Positions 1 to 8,288 of a DNA stretch of 10,457 nt are shown piece by piece; the first letter of the stretch is position 1, and every line of letters starts with the position of its first letter. The notes under the pieces were generated by a model. It did not search any database and was not told the origin of the DNA. It saw only the letters and a program-made list of their open reading frames with translations. The position numbers and the translations under genes are program-made. The DNA is taken from the NCBI GenBank assembly GCA_003024985.2, contig PXIH01S0019259.1; one strand, given 5' to 3'. The DNA is from Euperipatoides rowelli (lineage: Eukaryota; Onychophora; Udeonychophora; Euonychophora; Peripatopsidae).

Positions 1-108
1 AAAAAATACCGTGAGGTAACGCACGTTGTATGTGACACCTATTTTATTTTCACCTGAAGGTAATGCAAGTCATTGTCACGTCCCGTATTGTCCAGTGGAG
101 CGCCAGCC
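1..108 (-). mobile_element. PIF/Harbinger-like MITE, partial, cut by left window edge
   Basis: The reverse complement of this stretch starts with GGCTGGCG, directly after TTA. It runs through the same landmarks, in the same order, as the first half of the complete element at 7940-8285: an AAAATAAAATA run, GTGTCACAYACAACG, then GCGTTACCTYACGG and a T-run. It is therefore another copy of that family in opposite orientation, with its far end beyond position 1. The flanking TAA at 109-111 fits a 3-bp TTA/TAA target duplication, but the partner cannot be seen. No coding capacity. Family assignment is inferred from the TTA-type flank and GGC-type terminus; the homology between the two copies is read directly. 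Confidence 0.7.
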
Positions 109-111
109 TAA

Positions 112-1142
112 GCATTTTTAGTCATTTGAAACACAGCCTAAGTAATGACACAATATTTTTTTAAAATACATATGGTGACTGAGAGCAGGGATCATGTTAA
201 TGCATCTAGACGCGTATTTCACTCTTAAAATAATTGAAAAACCCGCTGAGAAATGTCAGATGCGTATTAATTTTAATTTGTAGTTAAATTCTTTAGAGAA
301 TTAGTCAATTTCACTTCAATTACGATTGTTAAAAACCCAGTAGAATACACGAGCCAACAATGTAGTGTCTTTTGGTGAGAAAAAAGACCAAGATTTTCAA
401 ACAAAATATAGCCTAAATCCTATTCATACTGATACAATACTGTATAAGTAAAAAAAAAAAAAGCCCAATAATTTTGCAAATCTTAATAATACTGCTTATT
501 CTTAATGATTCCACATAAAACATACGAAAAGAAAAAGATATAAACTTTTAAATAAAATGAATAACTTCTACTTTCCCCCCTTTTACTATAAAATATAAAA
601 ACAAAGCAGCAGCCATGTTTTAAATCACGTGAGTGTCGAATCGATGCATTTGCCATTTATTCAAATCTATCCCAATCCCTGAAAACAATCGTGACTATTC
701 ATAATGACAGTAGTTTTATTTAGCTCTAATCGTTGGAGACAATATTTCAAATTTATTGGTAATTTATTTTACAATTTCCAAACACTTTAATAAAATATAG
801 GGTAATTTTTAATTAATATATTCAATGAATTTACGACATAACTATCAGTGCATAAATTTTCAATAAAAATGTCTTAGTAAATCTGAAAAAAAGAAAGAAA
901 TTATAGGTAGATTAATCGTAATATTATGTTCTAGATTGTTTGACAAATTCCACACCACCTAATATCACGTGTTTTTCCATCTCTTTGTTCAAATATTTTT
1001 TTCTTTCTAAAAGACGACTTATTTTATAGAAAATAAACAAATTTATATTTTAGAGAAAATTGCAAGTATTTATGATTATGTGTGATTGAAATAACCCTTG
1101 ATAGTTAAAAAAAAAAATTGGTATTATATTTTAATATTTTGA
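112..1142. other. AT-rich spacer without recognisable gene
   Basis: About 1 kb of AT-rich sequence with stops in all frames. It contains an A13 run at 450-462, a C/T run near 574-584 and two copies of the E-box octamer ATCACGTG at 624-631 and 964-971. No repeat unit, transposon terminus or coding similarity was recognised. Confidence 0.6.
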
Positions 1143-1256
1143 ATATACAGTAGCCCCCCTTCCCCCCACAAGGGGAGGGTTGGTTATGGCTGTGGGCCCA
1201 GGCCAGGGAGGGCCTTGGATGATCAAACTCCTTAAGATACTACATAGTTATGACTG

Positions 1257-1298
1257 AAAAAAAAAAAAAAAAAACTAAAAAAAAAAAAAAAAAAAAAA
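1257..1298. repeat. Interrupted poly-A, A18-CT-A22
   Basis: Eighteen A residues, then CT, then 22 A residues, inside the 1151-1450 element. This produces lysine-rich and phenylalanine-rich spurious frames. Length is likely to be unstable and poorly determined by sequencing. Confidence 0.95.
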
Positions 1299-1414
1299 GT
1301 AGCCTTGTAACACCACCTAAAAAAGTGTCTAACAGCATTAAAAAAAAAAACATCAAAAATACAAGGAGTGGTAACAGGCCCACCCGAATTTGCAGTCGAG
1401 GCCCCCGATTAGGA

Positions 1415-1432
1415 TGTGTGTGTGTGTGTGTG
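1415..1432. repeat. (TG)9 microsatellite
   Basis: Nine TG units followed by a G-rich run (GGGAGGGGGAGGAGGG) that forms the right terminal repeat of the hAT-like element. The dinucleotide run lies just inside the TIR. Confidence 0.95.
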
Positions 1433-1588
1433 GGAGGGGGAGGAGGGCTGATATACAGCATTGATTTTTTTTATTTTTAATCAAAATTTATTATTGTTAA
1501 AAGCAAAGCTACTTAACTTCACTACTAAAAATAAATAAAAACCTTCTGATTTTAGGCTAGGGTTTTTTTATACCCCTTTAAAAAAATT

Positions 1589-1926
1589 CTAGTGCGACCT
1601 CTGACTGAGAGTCAAATTAGATGGCAATGTATTCCAAAAAGAAATTATATGATTACCAAAAAAATTCTGTGCAACTGAACAACGAATAAGTGGTCTAAAT
1701 AATTTATATTTAAGTCCTTTTAAATGAATGTTTGTATTCAAGCCAAACAATCTATCTTTATTTTTCAATATCCAAATCAATAAATAAGCTGCATAAATAA
1801 GATCACCACGTAACCATTGTGTAGAATAAAAAGACAAAATATAGATCTTCTATGATAGGTATGATGTCTAAAGCCTCTAACAAATTTATTATATTTTCTA
1901 AATAACCAATTAAACTTATCATTATC
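1589..1926 (-). pseudogene. CR1-like LINE reverse transcriptase, C-terminal fragment
   Basis: Two overlapping minus-strand frames together carry the region after the RT catalytic core of a CR1/Jockey-type non-LTR retrotransposon. The upstream frame has DNDKF near 1926-1912 and FVRGFRHHTYHRRSIF ending near 1837. The reading then moves to the next frame (82 residues, 1837-1589) with WLRGDLI at residues 8-14, RLFGLNTN at 29-36 and NFFGNHIISFWNTLPSN at 58-74. The order VRGFRH, LRGDLI, FF-N-(I/V)-FWN-LP is characteristic of this LINE group. The catalytic FADD box, the endonuclease and ORF1 are absent. The frame change near 1830-1840 and the early stop after residue 82 show it is dead. An FKRG-like trace may continue to about 1556, but with further indels. 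Exact clade (CR1, L2, Rex1) cannot be decided by eye. Confidence 0.8.
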
Positions 1927-2266
1927 TCCTTTATTTCGAATAACATCCAGTATCAAGACTGAATTATCATATAATGTAGTATTAATTGATTCTGATCTCA
2001 ATTTTTCTGGTCATGCTACTATTATGGCAAATAAAATGTGTTCCAGATTCAGGTTAATTAGAAATTTCATATAATACATAGATGCAGAAGTACAGTATTT
2101 AAAATACTACATTGCATTCATTTAACCTATTTTCACTTATTGTTCTAATAGTACCACCTATAAGAACCACCCACATTTATTTATAAATAGAAGGGAGGTT
2201 TACACATATCACTAAACAGATAGATGGACTTTTCAAATTAATGTATTTACTGTATCTAGAATCAAA

Positions 2267-2524
2267 ATGTTAGATTTATTAACACCATATAAAAAACTTT
2301 TCTATATCAATATGATTTTTATGTTTAAGGACATTGTTGTCAAGGACAATGATGATATGTTTACTCTCAATCTCAGATCTAGTAACAGAAATCATCCTTT
2401 CTCTGTTAAAAAGAAATCATTTTCTTTAAAAAATGTGCTAAATTTGCTTCAAATAGATGCAATTCTCTTACAATTAACTTGTTTGAAAAACAAGACATTT
2501 CCAATTTCAAATACTCTGTTATAG
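2267..2524 (+). pseudogene. Possible LINE RT C-terminal remnant (weak)
   Basis: This 85-residue open frame is not a recognisable gene. Its middle (residues 18-50) has MIFMFKDIV, then NLRSSNRNH, then a KKKSFS motif. That resembles the segment after the thumb of many LINE reverse transcriptases: a 'MFKIINN' helix, an 'NTRSSSRNH' stretch and 'RKRSFSYRG'. The expected LWN-LP motif that should follow is absent. AT-rich chance similarity is a real alternative, since the composition matches the flanks. It lies on the opposite strand to the LINE fragment at 1589-1926, so it would be a separate insertion. It ends about 40 bp before the Gypsy fragment begins. Confidence 0.28.
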
Positions 2525-2563
2525 AGGTCATTAAGATCAAAATACATCCTAGATTTCCATCTA

Positions 2564-2842
2564 GCCAAAAGATGGAAACCTGGCACAGTAGATAAGGCCT
2601 TAAGACCAGTAACTAACCCAACCAACCTGGGGGAAGGAAAGTAAGAGACACATTGACCAACTTTGCTCATTACCACTTCCACTGGAAGCAGGCCCCATGG
2701 CCTCAACACTACCCACACGTCCAGAAGCCAGAGACTGCCACATCAGACCACACANACACACGATACCCTAGCAGAAAACAGGAAGCCTCCTTCTCCACCG
2801 GCCAGATACCCGAGCAGGACATGCCACCCACCACCCTGGTAG
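2564..2842 (+). pseudogene. Ty3/Gypsy pol 3' end (integrase C-terminus), frameshifted
   Basis: GC content rises from about 2555. One frame (from 2564) reads AKRWKPGTVDKALRPVT, resembling the integrase C-terminal GPY/F-type segment (W-PG-V---GP-(S/T)Y). A second frame (from 2643) continues with KRHIDQL, the '(R/K)RH(I/V)DQL' signature that follows it in many Gypsy integrases, then a proline-rich tail ending at a stop at 2769-2771. A third frame contains RYPSRTCHPPPW and a stop at 2840-2842, similar to the basic/proline tails that close Gypsy pol. At least two frameshifts and stops (for example TAA at 2642-2644 in the first frame) make it non-functional. The catalytic integrase core, RNase H, RT, protease and gag are missing. 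An unresolved base (N) lies at 2755. The polypurine tract and LTR follow at the expected spacing, which strongly supports the call. Confidence 0.75.
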
Positions 2843-2856
2843 AACCATTGACTGTT

Positions 2857-2867
2857 AGGGGGGATGG
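2857..2867 (+). other. Polypurine tract of the Gypsy element
   Basis: AGGGGGGATGG sits immediately before the TGTTATG that opens the LTR and 14 bp after the last candidate pol stop. This is the standard position of the plus-strand primer in LTR retrotransposons. The single T makes it slightly imperfect. Confidence 0.75.
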
Positions 2868-3211
2868 TGTTATGTATTAAAAGTATATACATTATACACT
2901 GTGCGCGTAGTTTAGTCTATGTTATTTCATTAGCCAAATGGTTACTCAAGTTATCCTCTATATGTACTTCTAGTAGTTATATATTAAACTACACCTTAAT
3001 AGTTTAATCTCTGTTCGTTATTTCAGTAGTAATATACAGATATAACAGTTATATATTTCGTTTTTCAAAGATTTGTGTAGTTTGTTTTAAGTATTGTTTA
3101 TGTTTTGTTTGAGGTTGTATTTTCCATATGCAATCAGACACTAGTCTTTGTCTTACCTATCTTTCTGGATAGTTATTGACAATAAATAAATAAATAAAAT
3201 ATAGGGTGACA
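2868..3211 (+). repeat. 3' LTR of a Ty3/Gypsy element (about 344 bp)
   Basis: The repeat opens with TGTTATG directly after the polypurine tract and is taken to end with TGACA at 3207-3211, giving TGT...ACA ends. A (TAAA)4 stretch at 3181-3199 supplies several AATAAA polyadenylation signals close to the 3' end. An alternative end is the TTGACA finishing at 3181 (314 bp), which would leave AATAAA outside the LTR and is therefore less attractive. Within it, TAGTTTAGTCT...TTATTTCATTAG at 2908-2933 is repeated as TAGTTTAATCT...TTATTTCAGTAG at 3000-3029, an apparent internal duplication about 92 bp apart. There is no second LTR in the window, so the 5' part of the element has been lost and no target duplication can be tested. 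Confidence 0.68.
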
Positions 3212-4363
3212 GTAATTCATTTATGGCTTTTTTAAAATATCCCTACTGCTAACTTTTGGCTAACAAGACATTGAAAATTTATAACACATATGAGCAGAAA
3301 ATTTCTCAAATATTTATAATGGTAATCAATACTTTATAACAAGGTTAAATTAATCTAGTGATATTTTTCCAAAAATAGACCCATAACTCATATGGTAACT
3401 TCAAACAAGTTATTCTGAGCAGTCAGAGATGTAAAATAGATTATTGATTTGCAAAATTATTAAAACAACATTATTAATAAACAATTTAGTTTATAACTCT
3501 ACATTCCCTTTGTGTGCTATCGATTGGAAAGATATTGGTATTCTATTTTTTTATGTGTTCCACTGTGCTTAAATAAAGGGTTAAGTAAAGCATTTTTGAG
3601 GGGAAAGGAAAGTTCTGTTCGGCAATCATTCATACAGATTTTACCGACTTAAAATAGATTTTTCAGTATTAGAACCCAATCGAGTATAAAATAAATGGGC
3701 TTACTATTTAACCCCTGTTGAAATAATTTGGAATAAACCAGTAGCCTCGGGAAAGGTTCAAGTCCACATGCAGATGGAACAAAATTGATAATTCACTTGA
3801 GTATAATTGAAAAGCAATAAAGATATATTCCACATGAAGAGTTTTACTACACAGCAGCTGTTGTTGAACTATACTATTTCAATGGACAATTCAAAAAAAA
3901 AAAAATACACAAAACATTAAAAGGATATATACTGTACATTTGCTTGATGGGCACCATTTGTTTTGATATATTATAGAACTTTGATGGATTTCCCTCAAAT
4001 GGGAAATTTGTTTGACAATAGCTATTAATTACTGCTGACATTATAATTTTTTAGATTAAAGGTAACACCACAATGATTTATTTTAATGATTTCTGACATT
4101 GAAAAATGTTTGTTTATTAATATTAATCTTTTAATATACTGTAATCTTTTTTTTTAATCTTTATCACTGTAATGGAATTTATAAATTAGAGTAAATCAAA
4201 GTTCAGAATTATATCTTGCATTTATAAATTATAAAGGATTCCTCAAATAATGAGATTTTATTTAAATTTTGTCTAAAAAGTTGAGATCATCTAAATAAAG
4301 TAAAACTTATCTTATGGGATACTTCTTAATTATTAATGGACTATCTTAGAATCAGACTTTTAG
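3212..4363. other. AT-rich spacer without recognisable gene
   Basis: About 1.15 kb of AT-rich sequence with no long open frame, including an A13 run at 3893-3905. A short GGTTCAAGTCC at about 3757-3767 resembles a tRNA B-box but has no A-box or cloverleaf around it. I see no transposon termini here. Confidence 0.55.
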
Positions 4364-4690
4364 GGTACCAACAATTATATTTAAATGGCCCCAATAAATA
4401 ATGTCATGTGGCAACAGCACATCCATTTCTATGACACCAGAATACTTATTTATTTGGCACCAATAAATTATTCATTTAGCACAAAAAACCTATTCCTATG
4501 GTACCAAGAAATCAATTCATTAGGCACCAGAAAACCTTACTTATATGGCACCAATAAATTAATTATTTGGCATCAGAAAAGCTATTTATACGGCACTAAC
4601 AAATTTGTTTGGCACCAAAAACATATTTGTGCAGTACCAACATTTGTAACCAGAAAACCTATTTAAATGGCATCAAAAAACTATTCATAA
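4364..4690 (+). repeat. Minisatellite, ~23-bp unit, about 14 copies
   Basis: Units begin with GGCACC or a variant at 4364, 4387, 4410, 4433, 4456, 4478, 4500, 4523, 4547, 4569, 4592, 4611, 4633 and 4669. Most are 22-24 bp; the one at 4592 is 19 bp. The one at 4633 is 36 bp and looks like two partial units fused. Two unit types recur: one continues CCAATAAAT (4387, 4456, 4547), the other CCAGAAAAC or a close form (4433, 4523, 4569, and inside 4633). This suggests an ancestral ~46-bp dimer. The 93-residue open frame at 4385-4666 is a translation of this array (recurring YGTN and WHQK) and is not a gene, because the unit length is not a multiple of three and indels fall freely. The array decays after 4690 into GACA-initiated pieces. 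Confidence 0.88.
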
Positions 4691-5404
4691 GACAATCACA
4701 TTCATAAGACATTTACTAACTAGCAAAAAGATCCATTCAGTGGCTACAAATGAATCTTAGATCTCAGGCTGTTTCTAGAGTAAATGGTGCTATGAAGTTT
4801 GCTATAACAGCTGGCCAGCAGATTTTACTGCTCCTTTTACTCTAAATTCTCAAAAATTCATCCCCAGGGCAGTGAAAATTGTATCAAGCCCAAAATAGCA
4901 TAATTAGGTCTGGTTTAGCAGGGCTTTCAAGTAAATCAAACATCATGACTAGGCAGAGTGGTTGAGAAGCAGCAAACTTGACCAATACACAGACATTTCT
5001 ACTCATTTTTAGAAATAATTTTTCAAAATTAATTAGAGTCTAAAGTCTTAATTTTGATTTACTCAATCCATATTCGTTAACATTATTGCATGTACTGTAT
5101 TGTAGATAACCAAACATCTTGTATTTGCTTAAGTATTAACTGCATTCTGGTAATTAGTGGCAGGTACAAATATAGTCAATGTGTAGATTACATTGTGAAC
5201 ATGTTTCTAGCTAAAGTAATAAACTTAAAATGGAGTGGTTATAATTAGTATGCTCTCACATCATATAAACCTTTTTTTTTAAAAAAAATATAGGACACCT
5301 CATTCCCAATCTCTCAAGTGAAATAGGAGTATTGAGGAGAAGAAGCTTTTGTTAAACAAATGCTTTCAGTTCATGTAGTCAAGTCCTTTCTGTGAAAGGT
5401 AATG
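4691..5404. other. Spacer without recognisable gene
   Basis: About 0.7 kb, less AT-extreme around 4760-4980 but with stops in every frame. A T9A8 junction lies at 5272-5288. A segment near 4951-4972 (GGCAGAGTGGTTGAG) resembles a tRNA A-box, but no matching B-box or folded arms follow. No transposon ends were identified. Confidence 0.5.
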
Positions 5405-5853
5405 GCTTATTGCAGGGGGTTCACAACCTTTTTGTACCCTTGAGCCCATTCTAAAATACCGGTAGGGCGACAGGCACCATCTATTTCAATAATTTTGATG
5501 TAGCTTCCGTCAACTATTCCCGCAATGATGAAAATAGATGTGCAGATGTTAAAATCATGGTAAACTGTCGATTATATAATGCGCTTATTAGTGTCTTGTC
5601 TCAATTCGGCCGTCTGCATGCATTGCACTCAAGTTCGTCCACGTTAACTTGGCACAAAAAGTGAAATACAAGAAAACTGCCACCTAAAATTGGTTGCCTA
5701 CCACTCACGATCTAAATGAATGGGATCTGGGCGCTGCCAAGTTAATGCGGACAAGCTTTTGTTTTCTGGTCGAAAAGCGGCAGGCACACACAAATTTGGT
5801 AGACAAGCTCCATGGTGCCCGCAGGTACAAGGTTGGGAACCCCTGGCTTATTG
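5405..5853. mobile_element. hAT-like non-autonomous element (MITE), 433 bp, with perfect 8-bp TSD
   Basis: GCTTATTG at 5405-5412 is repeated exactly at 5846-5853 and encloses 5413-5845. The left end reads CAGGGGGTTCACAACCTT and continues to GTACC. The complement of the right end reads CAGGGGTTCCCAACCTTG and continues to TACC. These are clear imperfect terminal inverted repeats of about 24 bp of the CAGGGGTTCYCAACC type seen in hAT elements. An internal inverted pair lies at about 5637-5654 and 5735-5752 (TCCACGTTAACTTGGCA against TCCGCATTAACTTGGCA). There is no transposase frame, so it would depend on an autonomous relative. The precise duplication suggests a fairly young or well-preserved insertion. 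Part of its interior is shared, inverted, with the element at 9124-9396. Confidence 0.85.
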
Positions 5854-6158
5854 GTTAATGCATATTGGGTAACAAAGAGCATTATAAAGTTAGCTGACCA
5901 GACATCCTGGCTTTTACAGGATCATACCAGTTTATAGATTGGATCCAGTGTCCTGACAACTTTTTAAAAAGTACAACATTTCCCTTATTATTTGAAAGTT
6001 CAGAAAATAAACATTTTGTTTGCAGGTTATTATTCAAATTAACAAAATACTCAAAACCATAAATATATTTACTATTAACCTTCTATCAACAATTTGCAGT
6101 TACGCATAACATTAGACAGATTTTATAAAGAGATAAAAATGAAATGATACATACCCTT
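5854..6158. other. Spacer with a small hairpin
   Basis: About 300 bp between the hAT-like element and the 82-bp array. ATCCTG at 5904-5909 pairs with CAGGAT at 5917-5922 around a 7-base loop. The surrounding GACCAGACATCCTGGCTTTT and a second CCAGTTT nearby have the look of decayed repeat-family sequence, but I cannot assign a family. No gene is visible. Confidence 0.45.
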
Positions 6159-6749
6159 AGCTTTCATACATAATATATGGTGTGGCTTATGAAGATGTAA
6201 ACATAATAGTAGGCTAGTCATTGTAGAAATGATCTCGCCTGGCTTTCGGATATAATAGACAATATAGATTATGAAGATATTAAATAGTAGTAGGTTAGTC
6301 TTTGTAGAATAGATCTCTCTGAGTTTTCATATGTAGTAGATGATGTGGATTATGAAGACGTTAACATAGTAGTAGGCTAATCATTCTAGAATAGATCTTT
6401 CTAGCTTTCATACATAATTGACAATGGAGATTATGAAGATGTAAACATAATTGTAGGCTAGTCATTGTAGAAGATATCTATCCTAGCTTTCATATATAAT
6501 GAATAATATAGATTTTGAAGATGTAAAATGTTAGTACGTTATTCTTTGTATATTAGCTCTATTCGAGCTTTCATATATAGTAGATGATGTAGATTATGAA
6601 GATGTAAACATAGTAGCAGACGAGTCATTTTAGAATAGCTGATGCACATTATGAAGATGTAAACATAATAGTGGGTTAGTCATTATAAAATAGATCTCTA
6701 TTAGCTTTCATAATAATAGACAATGTAGATTATGAAGATGTAAACTTAG
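6159..6749 (+). repeat. Satellite-like tandem array, ~82-bp unit, about 7.5 copies
   Basis: Units starting at AGCTTTCAT or a variant lie at 6159, 6241, 6322, 6403, 6485 and 6566, giving periods of 81-82 bp. The seventh has lost about 25 bp at its start (junction near 6640). The last begins at 6703 and stops after about 47 bp. Every unit carries a core close to ATTATGAAGATGTAAACATA, then GTAGGCTAGTCATTGTAGAA and ATAGATCTCT. No unit supports an open frame, and 82 is not a multiple of three. The left border at CCCTTAGC is abrupt, and so is the right border at CTTAG before 6750. It may be a short satellite cluster or the internal array of a larger repeat. Confidence 0.92.
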
Positions 6750-7936
6750 ATTGAAAGTAGCCTATAATTACCGATTTTTAAAACTGTGTTTCATACCGAC
6801 AAGAAACAATTCTCCAGTGCGATTGATCTGAAAAAGTTACAGCATTACACCACAACCCGCCTAAAATCCACACATCTTAAAAATGACTAGAAACATTGTT
6901 GGATCTGAAAACTCTTACAATATTATTCCTAATAGAAACAATCGTGTTTATTAAAAGAAACTAAAATAAATTATTAGAAAAATATTGCAGCCCACATACT
7001 AAAGACCTTGGGTCTATTAACAAAAAACAAACAAACAAAATTAACAAATGTCTCACTAGTTGATGGAAAACTAGCTTGAATAGGCTCATCTGAGTAAGAC
7101 CCAAATAAGGCCAAAAGTAATTACTATAGACATATTTTTACTTCAGTATGAATAAAGGGACACCCGACAATTTTACCGAATCCCAAATCAGTATTTTACA
7201 CTTTATAGTAAATATTTTAGTTTAAGTTTTCATTTTCTTTTGTAAATAAAAATTCATAAAAAAAAATATAAATTTTATAATTATTAAAATTTATCTAAGT
7301 ATATGGAGAGAAAAACAATCTAACAAACTTACTAATTGTGTTTCTCTATTTTTTTCCAAGTTCAAATGCAGTTAAAAAATTTCAACTCTATAATTTTTTT
7401 TAAAAAAACATATAATACAGAACATCATTTCTCTTTGTGAAACAAAATTTTAGCAAAATTACAGTTTTGGAAAACAGGGTCAGAGTTCACATCTTGCTTA
7501 AACTGTAGACAATGCAATGTGTTTGTGGCTGGAGATGAATGAAGAAATTAGCTGAATGTACTTCTAGAAATGAAAATATAAATCAAAGTAAGTTAATGTT
7601 TTGGAGAATTACTTATTCACAATAGGTAAACGCTGAACCGGAGTCTCGACTGTCTTCAGGTCATATTCTACAAGGAAAATACAATACTCTACAGTTCAAT
7701 GCTTGCAACGTGAATTTGGCTCTGAAGCTTGGGATCGAGTTCTTCAACACCAGTTTTTCACACGATATATAAATTTAACTAGATAATGAGTATAATATTG
7801 TCTGTTGATTTTTCATAGGCTGATAAAATCCTCCGATGTTTCACATTCAATAATTACACATTGGATATTACAATGTGATATACTGCAATTTCATCTAATG
7901 GTGTATAAGATATACTTGGCAGGTGAGTGTAGAGGT
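6750..7936. other. AT-rich spacer without recognisable gene
   Basis: About 1.2 kb with stops in all frames. It includes an (AAAC)-type run at about 7021-7040 and a T8A7 junction at 7394-7408. The segment 7630-7760 is somewhat richer in GC, but I see no protein motif, splice pattern or transposon terminus in it. Confidence 0.5.
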
Positions 7937-8288
7937 TTAGGCTGGCGACGCACAGTGTGATACGATAACTCACATTGCCTCCAGTTGCCTCATGATGAAA
8001 TTTGGTAAAAAATAAAATAAGTGTCACACACAACGAGCGTTACCTTACGGTGGTTTTTAAACTTGGACAATGTTGTATAAAAAAGTGGGCCTGGTTTCAC
8101 AGTGAGTTGACGCGAGAATTTTTAAAGCAAGCTCTATATTTATTTCCTCCGAAAATCACCATAGGTCAACACAGGTTAAAATAAAATCACCACGCTTTTG
8201 AGTGGCGCAGCTCAGTACAATCTATGTTCTTAAAAGTCATCATGAGGCAACACGAGTTATCGTATCGCTCTGTGTGTCGCTGGCCTTA
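7937..8288. mobile_element. PIF/Harbinger-like foldback MITE, 346 bp, TTA TSD
   Basis: TTA at 7937-7939 and TTA at 8286-8288 flank a 346-bp block (7940-8285). Its left end reads GGCTGGCGACGCACAG, and the complement of its right end reads GGCCAGCGACACACAG. Further inward both ends share GATACGATAACTC and then TTGCCTCATGATGA. The halves stay related towards the middle: GCGTTACCTTACGGTGGTTTTT on the left resembles the complement of the sequence around 8152-8175. The whole element could therefore fold back on itself. A 3-bp TTA duplication and GGC-initiated TIRs are typical of PIF/Harbinger. The 60-residue frame inside it (8002-8184) has no recognisable domain and overlaps the foldback, so I do not call it a gene. 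A partial relative lies at 1-108. Confidence 0.78.

Larger units (their letters stand above)
1143..1458. mobile_element. hAT-like non-autonomous element (MITE), 300 bp, with 8-bp TSD
   Basis: The octamer ATATACAG occurs at 1143-1150 and again at 1451-1458, exactly flanking a 300-bp block (1151-1450) that is much more GC-rich at its ends than the surrounding DNA. The left end reads TAGCCCCCCTTCCCCCCACA. The right end, complemented, reads CAGCCCTCCTCCCCCTCCCA, so the two form imperfect terminal inverted repeats of about 20 bp. The motif GTGGGCC follows inside both ends. An 8-bp duplication with T at position 2 and A at position 7 is the pattern known for hAT transposases. No transposase is encoded; the open frames on both strands here are translations of poly-A, poly-T and TG runs. 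The superfamily call is inference from the duplication and the TIRs. Confidence 0.72.

Noticed and set aside
1240-1480. Open frames on both strands (73 and 76 residues) over the poly-A and TG tracts
   Set aside because: They translate A-runs, T-runs and TG repeats inside a MITE (Lys, Phe and Thr-His runs). There is no domain and the frames depend on homopolymer length.
2449-2718. 89-residue minus-strand frame
   Set aside because: It is the antisense shadow of the Gypsy pol tail, whose motifs read on the plus strand.
3738-3770. GGTTCAAGTCC resembling a tRNA B-box, possible tRNA or SINE
   Set aside because: No A-box at the right distance, no acceptor or anticodon arm, and no SINE-like tail.
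4385-4666. 93-residue frame with recurring YGTN and WHQK motifs, a possible repeat protein
   Set aside because: It follows a 22-24 bp minisatellite whose unit length is not a multiple of three; the peptide periodicity is only approximate and the unit lengths vary freely.
4951-4985. GGCAGAGTGGTTGAG resembling a tRNA-Leu/Ser A-box
   Set aside because: No B-box or arm pairing downstream within tRNA length.
6159-6749. CRISPR-like array (regular repeats)
   Set aside because: The units are contiguous and diverged with no unique spacers of constant length, and the context is eukaryotic.
8002-8184. 60-residue plus-strand frame
   Set aside because: It lies wholly inside the foldback MITE at 7940-8285 and has no recognisable domain.
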